A DNA stretch of 64,000 nt from NCBI GenBank assembly GCA_028386065.3, contig JAKUCV010005550.1, forward strand, positions 1 to 64,000, written 5' to 3'. The notes beneath the pieces are model-generated. The model saw nothing but the letters and a program-made list of their open reading frames with translations, was not told the origin of the DNA and made no database searches. The DNA comes from Turnera subulata. Its lineage: Eukaryota; Streptophyta; Magnoliopsida; Malpighiales; Passifloraceae. Positions 11,791-22,827 of this stretch are shown in pieces; position 1 is the stretch's first letter, and every line of letters starts with the position of its first letter. The position numbers and the translations under genes are program-made.

Positions 11791-13170
11791 ATGGGTGGTT
11801 GGACATCTAAGTTCTTTTCTACTAGCCAAGTCAACACTCTCCACCCCACGCCGCCATCTCCAGAAAGCGAAATACCCATAAAGAAACCCATCACATCTTC
11901 TTCCTCCTCAGAAATCACATCCTGCAAACCTGAACCTAACACCTTATTATTGCCAGACATCACATCTTCTTCCTCAGAAATCACATCCTGCAAACCTGAA
12001 CCTAACACCTTATTGCCAGACAGGCTGAGTAACTTGTCGGACGAAATACTCCTCCGTATTCTCGTATGCCTGAACGATACCAAGTACGCCGTTCAGACCT
12101 CTGTACTTTCCAAGCGATGGAGACATCTCTGGACCTCCGTCCAAGACCTCAGCTTCGACAGCAACTCTTTCGCCCGAGACTCATCCTTCCACAACTTTGT
12201 GCGCGCCGTATTGACCCACCAACGCCGCCTGAATACCGGGGTAGACAGATTCCGGTACACCGAGCAACGCCGCCTGAATTTCCGGTACACCGCCAATCTC
12301 GACACCGCAATGTTAACACAGCCCACTATTTACGCCCTGTCTCGCGGCGCACGGGAACTTGTCATCGCTCCTTCTTCCTATAATTATGGAAAAGCCATTC
12401 TGCCCGACCTGTCGTCGGGTTCTCCAACCCTGGAAACCCTGCACCTGGAACTGCTTGATATTCGCCGCTCGTCGTTTGGTCATTCCATGCTTAGGCTCAC
12501 AAGCTTGCATCTTAAATGGGTGAATGCTACTTCAGGTTCTTTAGGAAGATGCTTTGATGTTTTCAATATCTTCCCTAATCTCACCAACTTATCCCTCTAC
12601 TGCTGCTACCTCGGGGGAGCAAACCTGAAGATAACGGGGCCCAAGATTGTTAGCTTGAAATTGAATAACGTGTCAAGTGTGGGTCCACTGGAACTTTCTT
12701 TGCCAAACCTTGAGGTCTTTGAGTATTATTTTATCACCGCCTACGGGGAGGTTCATGATTTTTCGTCGGTTATTCTCCCTTCACTACGACACGCGGAGCT
12801 GTATGTTGCCGGTGAAGGGCTCCACACATACCGTCACAGGTTGGTCAAGGTTTTGCAAGGGATTCGCAATGTGGAATCTCTCGTCATAAACCTTCAGGTA
12901 CTTCATGCTTTTCCTCCTACCCCTACTTATATACCTGTTGATGTCAAAAATAAAAAATGGAGTAATTCTGATAAAGCGAATGACTTATTTGCTGTCTTAT
13001 AGGCACTCAAGGAGGGTGGTTTGATTGAGAATCAGAATTCTCCATTCCGCAACTTGAAGTCCTTGAAATTCCGACACATGTTCCCACGGACAGTAGTGCC
13101 TGCAACAATAATGACTTACTTCATCAGTGGCACTCAGTATTCACAAGACTTGGGATTCGAATTTATCTAA
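11791..13170 (+). CDS. F-box/LRR/FBD-type protein, two exons
   Basis: Exon 1 is 11791-12897 and exon 2 is 13003-13170, joined in phase 0 across a GT-AG intron of 105 bases; about 424 residues. I chose ATG 11791 (MGGWTSKFF); the frame is open further upstream but without an ATG. Residues about 75-120 form an F-box (DRLSNLSDEILLRILVCL, then SVLSKRWRHLW), which in this family binds SKP1 in an SCF ubiquitin ligase. Leucine-rich repeats follow (SPTLETLHLELL, LTSLHLKWVN, FPNLTNLSLY), and the last exon (NLKSLKFRH) begins like an FBD domain but stops early. The target is unknown. The N-terminus holds two near-identical copies of EITSCKPEPNTLL. It is the only host gene here without a visible defect. 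Confidence 0.85.
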
Positions 13171-13342
13171 TAGCCGACTTATATATATGTTTCTTCCTTC
13201 GTATCCGTCTTAGTAGTTTAGAACACTTGGTTAGTCTAGTTATTCTATTCTGGTTATAATATATTGACGCAGCCCTTATCTATTTGGTATCCGTAAATTG
13301 TTCAGTGGTGTTAATTTTCCCAACTTCAGTAACAAACTACTA

Positions 13343-13850
13343 TATTATTCCAAGAGCTCAAGATATGGATGGGGTCTTGATTATCTATAGCATCTTAATT
13401 TGAAGGATACCAGGCCAATCTATCAGTCTCATTTTGGTGGCAAAAGGCAGGATGGTAGGTGGAGGATAAGCGCAAGAACAAGCACAAAATGGGAATATCA
13501 GTAACAGAACCAGTACACAGTCCCATACTTGCTCTCATGACTACTATTGCTTGTCTTTTTTTTTCTTTTTTGGGTACGTGTAAATTTTCACTTGCTCTCA
13601 TGACTACTCTTGCTAGTCTATATAACATTGGCAAATTCAATGCCCCAAGTTTGGGGTTAGAAAAAAAAGTTGTAAGTGCGTAATGACCATGCGTGCATCC
13701 ATTCCCTTCTCCACTATAGAATTTCTGTTAATTTCTCTTGAAATTTAGCATCCATAGAAAGGATAGACGATGAGCTCGAAAGTCATGGATGGCATAATGA
13801 TCAGGTGGATGTCCATTTCAATGACCACTTTTGCAATGAATTGCAATCCT
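13343..13850 (-). pseudogene. relic of an LRR receptor kinase 5' end
   Basis: This segment aligns by eye with the promoter and first codons of the kinase pseudogene (19498-19935). It shares MRASMGLC with its signal peptide, the NETDRLAW/NVTDRLAL motif, and a minus-strand TATA (TATATAG, near 13620). Homology then ends, so only the promoter, signal peptide and start of the LRR N-terminal cap remain. A further scrap of the same promoter sequence lies at about 14170-14330. This shows a former tandem cluster of such genes. Confidence 0.6.
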
Positions 13851-14535
13851 GAGGCAGAGTACCTCAGCCAGCTGATTCAGACCAGCCCGACGTTGTTACA
13901 ATAAAAAAGAAGAAATAGGGAAATATATTATATATATTTGCTGAGATATAATAATTAGTTAGTAAAAATGAAGCAATAATTGCAAGGTTTTCGACCAGAA
14001 GAGCCACTGTCACCCAAAGTAGGATACTGAGAGAAGAGCTGTTGACTTATGTCTCTCATTTGCAGAAAAACAAACAAGATATTATTATATATGGACCACT
14101 AAGAAAAATCAAAGAAGAGTTAGCTGTTGTCTCTCTCATTTCAATGACTACTTGAATTTCAGCATCATCCATGAGGGTTTGCATCCAGTGTGGGTTTAGC
14201 AAAAGAAAGTCTCCCTACTAATTTCTGCTAAATTGAATTTTAACATCCATATATAAGTTTGTTGCTGGCTCCAAATTTGGGTTTAGTAAAGAAAATGAGA
14301 GCTCGAAAAGGAAGATGAGACAAACAAAAGAAAAGAAAAAAAATGGAAATATATTCGGTGAGAAGAGAAACCCACCTTGAGGAAATTAAAGAAGATTCTG
14401 CTCCAAACTTTTCCAGTATGTTATGTTATGTTCATTGTATTGTAGAAAACAACAACTTGTGAGTATCCCTAGAAACACTTAAAACTTATTACATTGTGGA
14501 CATGGAAGCCTTACATACCAAAAAAATTTTAACTT
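13851..14535. other. intergenic, with repeated promoter scraps
   Basis: No gene. At 14170-14330, phrases such as ctccaaatttgggttt and gagctcgaaa echo the upstream region of the kinase genes. Confidence 0.45.
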
Positions 14536-16931
14536 TTATTTCCCATGACTACATTTAATATTTAGCAGTTCACTAAGTATATCCTTTATCTTCATTCTAT
14601 CTTCAGGGTGTGTCATTGAACATTGGATTCCAATTGTTAATACCGAAAGTAAACATTCCGCGTAGGCATGGTTTCTTCTTTCATAAAGAATATCTTGATC
14701 AACAATTTCCATTACTTGATGAGGCAAAGCTCTTTGGACAAATGTATGAAGGTGTAGACCATCATTAAATCGGGGATCAGTGTGTCTTTTTCCTGTAAAC
14801 ATCTCCAATAAAATAATCCCATAACTATATACATCTCCTTCTTTCGAAATCTTACCTCCCATGCCATACTCTGAAAATAGACCATATTTTAGTAACAAGC
14901 ATAAAAATATATGCATCATAATTTGAATGATACTCTTTCTAGTCGCTAATTGCATATTTATTATCAGCATCTATAGTTCATCATTTTTCCTAATTATGCT
15001 TTAAAAAGAACTCATACACAGGAAGACAAAGCTATTACACAAGTTACTAAAATAAAATTTCACATATAGATCCTTTTAGGGGAGGAACTTCTTCTATATA
15101 AAGAATTGCTTAAGAAGTATTCCTTCATGATCTCTTGCATAATGCAATAATAAATTATCTAATATGCCAACAAGTGAATTAACCTATAGTAAAAATATTT
15201 CTCAAAAAAATTATCGTAAAAGGCTGCTTTAACTAGTTAAAAAATATGATAATTACATTATCTTTATTCAAATTTATAATTTGATAAAATAACCAGTATA
15301 TAAAATAATTAATTACGGACTAAGAGATCTAAAAAAAACCTAACTGAAACTATTATTATGTTGTGCTAGCTACATCATTTCTTTTTTACTTTGTACCAAA
15401 TATTATAATTTATGAGTTTTTTTTTTCTATTTTACCGGAGTAAAACATACCTGGAGCAACATAGCCGATAGATCCTTTGATTGCCAAAGAACTGCTATCC
15501 CCACTAGAAATGGTGGAGACAATTTTAGCCAACCCAAAATCTCCAACACGAGCAACCATGTCATCATCCAACAAGACATTGTTTGGCTTTAAATCACCAT
15601 GTAAGATTGTTGATGGGCTACCATTGTGAAGATATTCAACTGCAGTGGCAATATCAATCGCAATATTTAGTCTTTGAATAAAATTCAGTCCTGGATTTCT
15701 TGTTTCTCCTGGCGGCTCTGTGGACGTGGAGGCAGCACCTCTATGCAACCATTTCTCAAGACTTCCATTGACCATGAATTCGTAGATCAAAGCTTTAAAA
15801 TCATTGCCTTTGAAGTCCACACTAGAGCAGGCATTCATTAGCTTCAAGAGATTTCGGTGCCTAATGCTTCCAAGAGCTCGACATTCAGACATGAAACTGC
15901 AGGATGCTCCTCTTTGTTGTAGGTTTAGCACTTTCACTGCCACCATTGCCCCTTCTCGATCAGTAAGAGTTCCTTTATAGACAGAGCCATAGCTCCCAAG
16001 ACCAATTACGTTTGCCGTTGAAAATTCGTTGGTGGCTCTTAAGATTTCTGCGTAAGAAATTCTCAGAATTTGGTTTTAGAAAGATGGCAAAGAAATGCCT
16101 CCCTTCTTCAAAAACTTTCTCTTATAACAGAGAATACAAAAGGGCACCAACAATATCCACACAACTACAATGATGACGGGATTGATATCTTCCATATCAG
16201 GTGGGGATTGCTTTTCTTCTTCTTGGAGTTTAAGCAAGGAGGCAGCCTTAGTTGAGAGATACCTCCACAAAGATCTTTATTCCCGAATAGAGAAACTGCA
16301 CTTGCATTCAGAAAGATTACTTGTTTTGGGAGTTCTCCTTGGAGCCGGTTCATGGATAGATTTAAGAGCGTCAGTCCTGAAGGCTTACTCAAAAACTCTG
16401 GAATTTGGCCAGACAGATTCTTGCGTGAAATGTCCAAGAACTTTAGACCATCTAGAGAACTAAAAGCCTGTGGTATTTCTCCTGCAAAATAATTCCCACC
16501 AATGTAAAGCTCTTCCATACTTATACACCCAGCAATGGAGTTTGGAATAATGCCAATCAGTTTGTTGCCAGAAACATCAAGAATTCCTAGATTCCGAAGC
16601 CTACCAATTTCTGGTGGTAGAAGACCTGTTAATCTATTGAAAGATAATTCAAGAGCAATTGAGAGGGATCCAAGGCTGAGAAGTTCTTTTGGAACTGTGC
16701 CACCAAGATTGTTACGAGATAAATCCAAAGCCACTAAACTCCGACACCTTCCAAGACTTGGAGGTATCTCTCCACCGTAGTTATTAAAACCCATCGCCAG
16801 AAAACTCAACATTCCTAAATTCCCAAATGTAGATGGGATGCCCCCGCTTAATTTGTTCCCGTCTACGCCCAACTGTTGCAACTGTTGAAATCTTGTGAAA
16901 TTGATGTGATGAATTGGACCGCTAAGGAAAT

Positions 16932-18172
16932 TGTAGAAAAGAATAGAGGGGGAGAGTGGGAGAAGAATACTTATTTTCATTGATTTCACTGGCCTTCAAG
17001 GCATTACACTTATATAGAGAATTACATAACAAAAAAGGAAATAAATCACATAATAATCATGTAATCAACTAATTAAAATCCTAGAATATTAGGCTCAAAT
17101 CATGCCACTAATTCCTCAATCAATTAGTGTAGATTTTGCCCAATTATCTCCTCCATTCATGTTGACTGATCACCAATTCCCTGTATCATCCAGACAGTCC
17201 CTCTCAAGTTGGACGTTACATGATGTCCAACTTGCTAATTCTTAATCATGCTTTTTTAGGAAAAAGCTATAAACCACATTAGGCTTTTGTGGAAAAAGCT
17301 TGAAACCACCTAGCTTTTTTGGAAAAAACTAGAAAACCACGTTGAGATTTTTTGAGGATAAAGTTCAAAACCTACAATGGAGCTTTTATGGATAAAGCCA
17401 CGAAACCACATCGAGACTTTTTAAGGATAAAGCTCGAAACCTACGGTGGACTGTTATGGATAAAGCTCGAAACCACATATTCGTGAGGCTTTTAAGGACA
17501 AAGCTCGAAACCACATGATACCTTTTTTTTACTTGGGAGGTTTTGATGTCTTCTATTTTTTTTTTTTTTACATAAGAGCCCGGCGGATGACTACAGTATC
17601 ATGTCGCCCGCCGGCAGTGGAAGCGTTTGATAGAAAACTTCAGAGCAGGATCTTCTGCTCCGCTATCATGTAGAAAAGAATAGAGGGGGAGAGTGGGAGA
17701 AGAATACTTATTTTCATTGATTTCACTAGCCTTCATGACATTACACTTATATAGAGAATTACATCAACAAAAAAGGAAATAAATCACATAGTAATCATGT
17801 AATCAACTAATTAAAATCCTAGAATATTAGGCTCAAATCATGCCACTAATTCCTCAATCAATTAGTGTAGATTTTGCGCCCAATTAGTGTAGATTTTGCC
17901 CAATTCCTCAATCAATTAGTGTAGATTTTGCGCCCAATTTCACTAGCCTTCATGACATTACACTTATATAGAGAATTACATCAACAAAAAAGGAAATAAA
18001 TCACATAGTAATCATGTAATCAACTAATTAAAATCCTAGAATATTAGGCTCAAATCATGCCACTAATTCCTCAATCAATTAGTGTAGATTTTGCGCCCAA
18101 TTGTCTCCTCCTTGCCCAATTATCTCCTCCATTCATGTTGACTGATCACCAATCCCTTGTATCATGCTGACC
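16932..18172 (-). mobile_element. miniature LTR retrotransposon (TRIM-like) inside the kinase
   Basis: LTRs at 16932-17196 and 17669-18172 share tgtagaaaagaatagagggg and a minus-strand TATA (CTATATAAG). The 3' LTR is preceded by a purine tract (TTGAGAGGGAC on the minus strand), and the 5' LTR is followed directly by TGATAGCGGAGC (17657-17668), a 9/12 match to the initiator-Met primer site. GAAAT flanks both ends (16927-16931 and 18173-18177). The interior is about 470 bases and non-coding. The 5' LTR is longer because about 200 bases are tandemly duplicated in it (17725-17885 and 17940-18103). It depends on another element for mobility. Confidence 0.8.
17255..17518. repeat. degenerate ~40-bp tandem repeats inside the TRIM
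   Basis: About seven copies of a unit around ggataaagctcgaaaccaca, diverged from each other. They occupy over half of the TRIM interior. No function is visible. Confidence 0.65.
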
Positions 18173-18476
18173 GAAATTATGGTCGAGGAAGAGCAATCCC
18201 AAACCAGTGAGATATTCAATTTCAATGGGAATGGGACCATGTAACAGATTCTCTCCGAAATCTATAGCCCGAAAGTGAGCAGAGAGAATGGCTATAAACT
18301 TGGGAATCTGACCTGTGAAAAAATTTTCTTCGATGATAATACTAAATAAATGGGAGCAATTAGTCAATGAGTTAATGAAACTCACGTCATCCTCTAGCTG
18401 ATTTTGTGCAAATACAAATTCATGAAGCTGCGGAAGACGTCCAAGATCTTTGGGCATTGGACCCGTAAAATAGTTA

Positions 18477-18758
18477 CTCCCTCTGATCCACAATAGATGA
18501 CGTTTAAGGTATTTGCACTCCCATTAAGGGAAGCATTAAATAGATCTATTTTCATTAAATTTTGATATTTAAATTACTAATCTATCCTTTTTATTCTCCC
18601 AAGAAATAAAAGCATGGGTAAATAAGGAAGTAGTTAGGAAGTAGTTGGTTAATTAAATATGGGTAAATATGGAAAAAAAAATTAATGTTTGCTAAACGTC
18701 ATATATTCTGAAACAAAATTAAAAGTCTTAAGCGTCATCTATTGTGGATCAGAGGGAG
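18477..18758. mobile_element. Stowaway MITE inserted in kinase LRR exon
   Basis: Inverted ends ctccctctgatccacaatag and the complement of ctattgtggatcagagggag, flanked by TA (18475-18476 and 18759-18760). The length of 282 bp is typical of Stowaway (Tc1/mariner) MITEs. It interrupts the LRR coding sequence. Its subterminal sequences resemble those of the 3-kb element at 27637-30636. Confidence 0.88.
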
Positions 18759-19735
18759 TATTACCGAAAGAAATTGTCTTAAATCTTGATGCATTGGACA
18801 AAGTAGGCTGGATCAACCCGGTAAAGCTGTTATTATACAAGCCCAAGTACTGGAGCCTAGGAAGAGTGAGGCCTACATCAGAAGGGATGCTCCCATTCAA
18901 TTGGTTATTTTTCACATTAATAGCCTCAATGCTGGAGATGTTGTAGAGGCCTTTAGGAAGCTGACAATTAGATTGTTGTCAGACAAAGAGAAGCGACCTA
19001 AGCTCCGAAGCTGGGAGAGGGCCTCAGGAATTTGTCCATGCAAATCGTTTTCTAGCAAATAAAATTGGTACAGAGATGATAATTCCCTAGAGAAGCAGAA
19101 ATAGTACATGTAAAACAATTTCTAGCCAGCCCCAGCGCAGTTAGCTTTATCAAAGAGCCTAATTCCACAGGAATACTCCCCATCATCTTGTTGTCAATCA
19201 AGTTAAGGACTCCAATATTTCTACATCCAGACAAGTTGGTGGGTATGCCTCCAAACAAATGAATTGTTGCTGAGCTGTAAGTATCGCAAGCGAAACAAGT
19301 GACCAAGCTCATGTGGGATATGGCCATGCAAGCTATTGTTTTGGAGATTGACATACCTGAGGAATGGCAGGTTCCCAATATGAGGGGATAGGGATCCCAC
19401 CAAGCCCTGGGAGTGGAGCATCAAGGCTACTACCCTTTGAGGATGTCTGCATCCACAAGAAACACCAGGCCAAGCACAATAGTGAACTGAATCGTTCCAG
19501 GAGCTCAAGATATGGAAGGGGTCTTGATCTAGCGTCTTTGAAAGATATCAAGGCCAATCTATCAGTCACATTTTGCAGGCAAAAGGCGGGGTTGGCGGAG
19601 GACAAGCACAGAAAGGAAATATTAGTAACAGAATCACACAGTCCCATACTTGCTCTCATGACTACTCTTGCAAGTTTTTTTTTTTTGGGGAGTAAGTAGT
19701 AGATTTTTACTTGCAGTCATGAGTACTCTTGCTAG

Positions 19736-19743
19736 TCTATATA
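19736..19743 (-). promoter_or_regulatory. TATA box of the kinase pseudogene
   Basis: Minus strand TATATAGA lies about 80 bases upstream of ATG 19659. The same box is kept in the relic copy near 13620, which supports it as a promoter element. Confidence 0.5.
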
Positions 19744-19859
19744 ACATCGGCAAATTCATTGCCCCAAGTTTGGGGTTTGAAAAAGGAAGAAGGACAAGGT
19801 TATTGCTCCAAATTTTGGGTTGGAGAAGAGAAACGATGAGCTCCAAAGTCATGGCGTAA

Positions 19860-20950
19860 TGATCAGGTGGATGTCCATTTCTTCAATGACCAATTCTGAA
19901 TTGCAGTGACGACTATTTGAATTGCAATCCTTCATCATGTCACCATAAGATCAAAAACACTGTTTGAAAAGGAAACATACACTGCTGAAGACACAGATAT
20001 CCGTTGTCGCAAAAACATGTGTGCTTTGTTATGTCTGACGGAAGAAATTACTTCCCAAACTCTTTCCTGTGAAGGGCAAATGAAAGATAGGGCAGGGTTT
20101 TTGTTGGTTTAGGGAAGATCGTGCATGTGGTGGTCAAGAATCTACCATATGATGATATGCAAAGAGTGTGGAAAGTGCCCTAGTATGAGGGAAATAGTTG
20201 AAGATCGTGTGAGTGGATGGACTTGACAATATCTTGGAAATCGGTTTCCCAGCAAAAAAAACTATTGTCAATGGATTGTTGTTGGAGCAACTTGTTTAAA
20301 ATAATAATTTTGATGAGTTGTAATATTGTAAAGAAACTGCTATATGCAATTAGACTTGTATTTGTGATAATATTTGATAGAAGTTATAGATAGTTATGCT
20401 TATGAAGTTAATAGAATCCGGGTCCAGCTGCAGAAGAGAACATGTCCAGGTAAGTGTTTTTTTTTTTTTGACGAGAGTCCAGGTAAGTGTTGCTTCCTAA
20501 GGATTGAAGAGTTTTAATATGAAATTAGAATAGTAAATGTTAAATGCTAGGGTTAATTACATTTTACCTCCCTAAATTCTTCTTCAAAATCAAGTCACCA
20601 CCTGAATTAAAAATTCCCTAATTGAACCACCTAAGGTATATGAACTTAGGACTGCACTGTAAACCTACACTCAGTGAACTATAAATCTATCATGTAGGGA
20701 CCTGAATGACAAACCAGAGATATATAGGGACTGAAATTAAAATTGTCTGCAAGTTTCACAAAGTCGCATGCCGCATGTTCAATAGAACAGGTAGTGAATA
20801 GTTACAGATAATCCAATAAATCAGTCGCACCATTTATCCCTATATGCAGTATAATCACTACACCCAATGCAATTCTCAGCCGGATGCAATTGCTTTAAAC
20901 ACACAGTCCCATACTTGCTCTCATGACTGCTCTTGCTAGTCTCTAATAGG
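19860..20950. other. intergenic with a third kinase 5' scrap
   Basis: No gene. At 20899-20944 the phrase cagtcccatacttgctctca recurs, which is the antisense of the kinase start codon region also present at 13510 and 19637. A poly-T micro-insertion lies at 20444-20490. Confidence 0.5.
20444..20490 (-). repeat. poly-T micro-insertion flanked by a 14-bp duplication
   Basis: gtccaggtaagtgt occurs at 20444-20457 and 20477-20490. Between the copies is a run of T followed by gacgaga. The structure is that of an extremely 5'-truncated, minus-strand poly(A) retroposon. Confidence 0.45.
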
Positions 20951-21163
20951 TGATAAGGATTGATGGTAATGTTTATGTTTTGTTAGCTGTTATAGTTATC
21001 ATACTTGTAACTAGAACTCCTGTGTACTTAGGTTTTTTGTAACTCTATGATTACTTAATACAAATACTCATCAGGATGGCCTAACTCGGTATCCTGGAAT
21101 TCATTACTTTCATGGTAGCGGAGATAGTGTTCATCTTTTGAAACCTTTTCTCGTATCCACATC

Positions 21164-22195
21164 ATGTCTACTCTCTCTTCTTCTTCCTCTGCTCTTTCAG
21201 GATCCTCTTCATCTTCTTCTTCTTCTTCTTCTTCTTCTTCTTCTTCTTCTTCTTCTTCTTCTTCTTCTTCTGCTTCCACTCTTACTGCTTCTGTTCACTC
21301 TGTTCTTAGCGTGAGCAATATCCAAAACTATGTTCCTGCCAGACTTGATTTCACAAATTTTCTTGTTTGGCAGAGCCTCCTATACACTGTTTTCCAATCC
21401 CATCAGGTTATGGACCATGTCGATGGAACTGGTGTACCCCCGGAGGCCGTCATTCCTTCTCCAACCCCAGATGCGCCTCCGGAACCAAACCCTCTCTATA
21501 CATAGTGGACTCAGATTGATAGCACCATTGTGACGTGGATTTATGCCACTGTCAGTCCTGTCATTCTCAATCATATCGTTCGTCCTGGTTACTTTCCTTC
21601 TGCGAGAGAAGTATGGCAGCAGATAGAACAACTTTTTCACGATCATGTCCAGGCACGATATATGGAATATCGTACAACCTTTGTCAGTTCTAAAAAGGGT
21701 ACTCAGTCTATGAGTGACTACCTTCAGTCTATTCGCAGTATTGCAGATTGTTTAGAGTCCATAGGAAGACGTTTAAGTGACGATGATATTGTGATGCAAA
21801 TCTTAGATGGGCTTCCTGATGAGTATGGCGATCTTGTTACTCTTCTCACATCCAAATCTCCACTCCCTTCTTATTTTGAACTTCGATCTATTCTTCTTGC
21901 TCAAGATAATAGAAAACAACAGCGCTCCTCCACTCCTCCTGCGGTTTCTGTGCCTGAGAATTCACAAGCTCTTTTTACTCAGAATCGTGGCCGTGGGGGG
22001 CGAGGGGGTAGAGGTGGTCGTGGGGGGCGTGGAAATAATTCACCTAGGCCATCTTCTTCTTCGTGGAATTCTCCCAATTCTGGTTCTTACCAGTCCCGAC
22101 CTCAGCAATCTTTTTCTCCAAAGCCGTATTCCTCTGGTTCACAATCTTCTCCACGCTATTATCCCCCTCCAACTCCACGGCCCTCGCCGACTTAG
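21164..22195 (+). pseudogene. copia gag with one in-frame stop
   Basis: From ATG 21164 the frame codes a serine run made by a TCT microsatellite, then the capsid start (IQNYVPARLDFTNFLVWQSL, retrotransposon gag N-terminal type), the UBN2 region (MSDYLQSIRSIADCL, ILDGLPDEYGDLVTLL) and a glycine/arginine-rich RNA-binding tail (RGGRGGRGG). A single TAG at 21503-21505 interrupts an otherwise open frame of 344 codons. There is no CCHC knuckle; the RGG tail may replace it. Because of the stop I call it a pseudogene rather than a domesticated gag. Confidence 0.75.
21212..21270 (+). repeat. (TCT)n microsatellite within gag
   Basis: About 20 TCT units coding for serine. Length is probably variable between copies. 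Confidence 0.9.
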
Positions 22196-22759
22196 AGAAG
22201 CAAGTAGCTCCGTAGAGTACTTCCTCTCCTACTGTAAACCTCAAAATCACTTCATTTGAGCTATTCTTAATTATACAGTCCCATACCCGTATAATTATGA
22301 AATTGCGCAAACTGTGCAGCCCCATCCCTACACAGCCTCAGGATCTCTCCTATTCTGGTGTGGATTCGGTTCATTCCTGTGCCCCCTCCGTCTAGAAGCC
22401 CGCTGGAATCCGCTCCTTGTCCATGGTCATTCCGGCACCGGCGTACACTTTTCTGACCTCATGGACCCCGAGGTGTCATAACTACCCCATGCATGGAACG
22501 GGGAAAATCTAATGATGTTCTACCTCCCAGAATGCCCAGGAGATCGCTGAAATTCTCCTCCCGAGAGGCTACTAGTTAGGGTTCAGGCATATTTTGTGAT
22601 CTTGATTGTTATCTATGTGTTGTGGTGATGCCTTATGTTAAATAAAGGAGCACTTTGTGTTTAAAACTCCGGTTTTTTGTGATATGAGTAAATTTCACGC
22701 ATAGATCCCATGTATTTTTAGGAACTCGGCATTCATAATATGTGCATCTAGTAGTTAAG
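22196..22759. other. unassigned sequence between gag and Tat remnants
   Basis: No gene. Moderately GC-rich to about 22560, then an AATAAA-like site near 22640. It does not resemble copia pol. Confidence 0.4.
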
Positions 22760-22827
22760 CCAAAATGCATATGCATCTCATACATCCAACGGGCCACCTG
22801 GATATTGAAATTCAAGCCTACGCCCAA

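Larger units (their letters stand above)
14536..19659 (-). pseudogene. LRR receptor-like kinase (subfamily XII, non-RD), disrupted
   Basis: From ATG 19659 there is a signal peptide, an LRR cap (SSWNDSVHYCAWPGVSCG) and many 24-residue LRRs (LGNLPFLRYVNLQNNSLHG type) down to about 16300. A membrane segment follows (VIIVVVWILLVPFCILC), then a kinase with MVAVKV, LHGDLKPNNVLLDD, DFGLAK and, after an intron at 14871-15450, EYGMGGKISKEGDVYSYG. The catalytic loop has HGD instead of HRD, the non-RD class shared by FLS2, EFR and Xa21, which sense microbial patterns at the cell surface. Defects include a frameshift near 19535, further frame changes, a stop at about 16076 before the juxtamembrane region, and two insertions (16932-18172 and 18477-18758). 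The family is certain; the copy is dead. Confidence 0.88.
20951..22195 (+). mobile_element. Copia fragment: short 5' LTR plus gag, no pol
   Basis: A short LTR ending at ttactttca (21112) abuts TGGTAGCGGAGA (21113-21124), a 9/12 match to the initiator-Met primer site. Gag follows from 21164. After the gag stop at 22195 there is no protease, integrase or RT and no second LTR, so the 3' half is deleted or replaced. The LTR start (20951 or 20981) is uncertain. Confidence 0.6.

Noticed and set aside
20530..20760. Possible MITE starting gggttaattacattttacc
   Set aside because: No matching inverted end or target duplication was found within several hundred bases.
21055..21279. Glutamate-rich minus-strand ORF
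   Set aside because: It is the antisense of the TCT microsatellite in gag.
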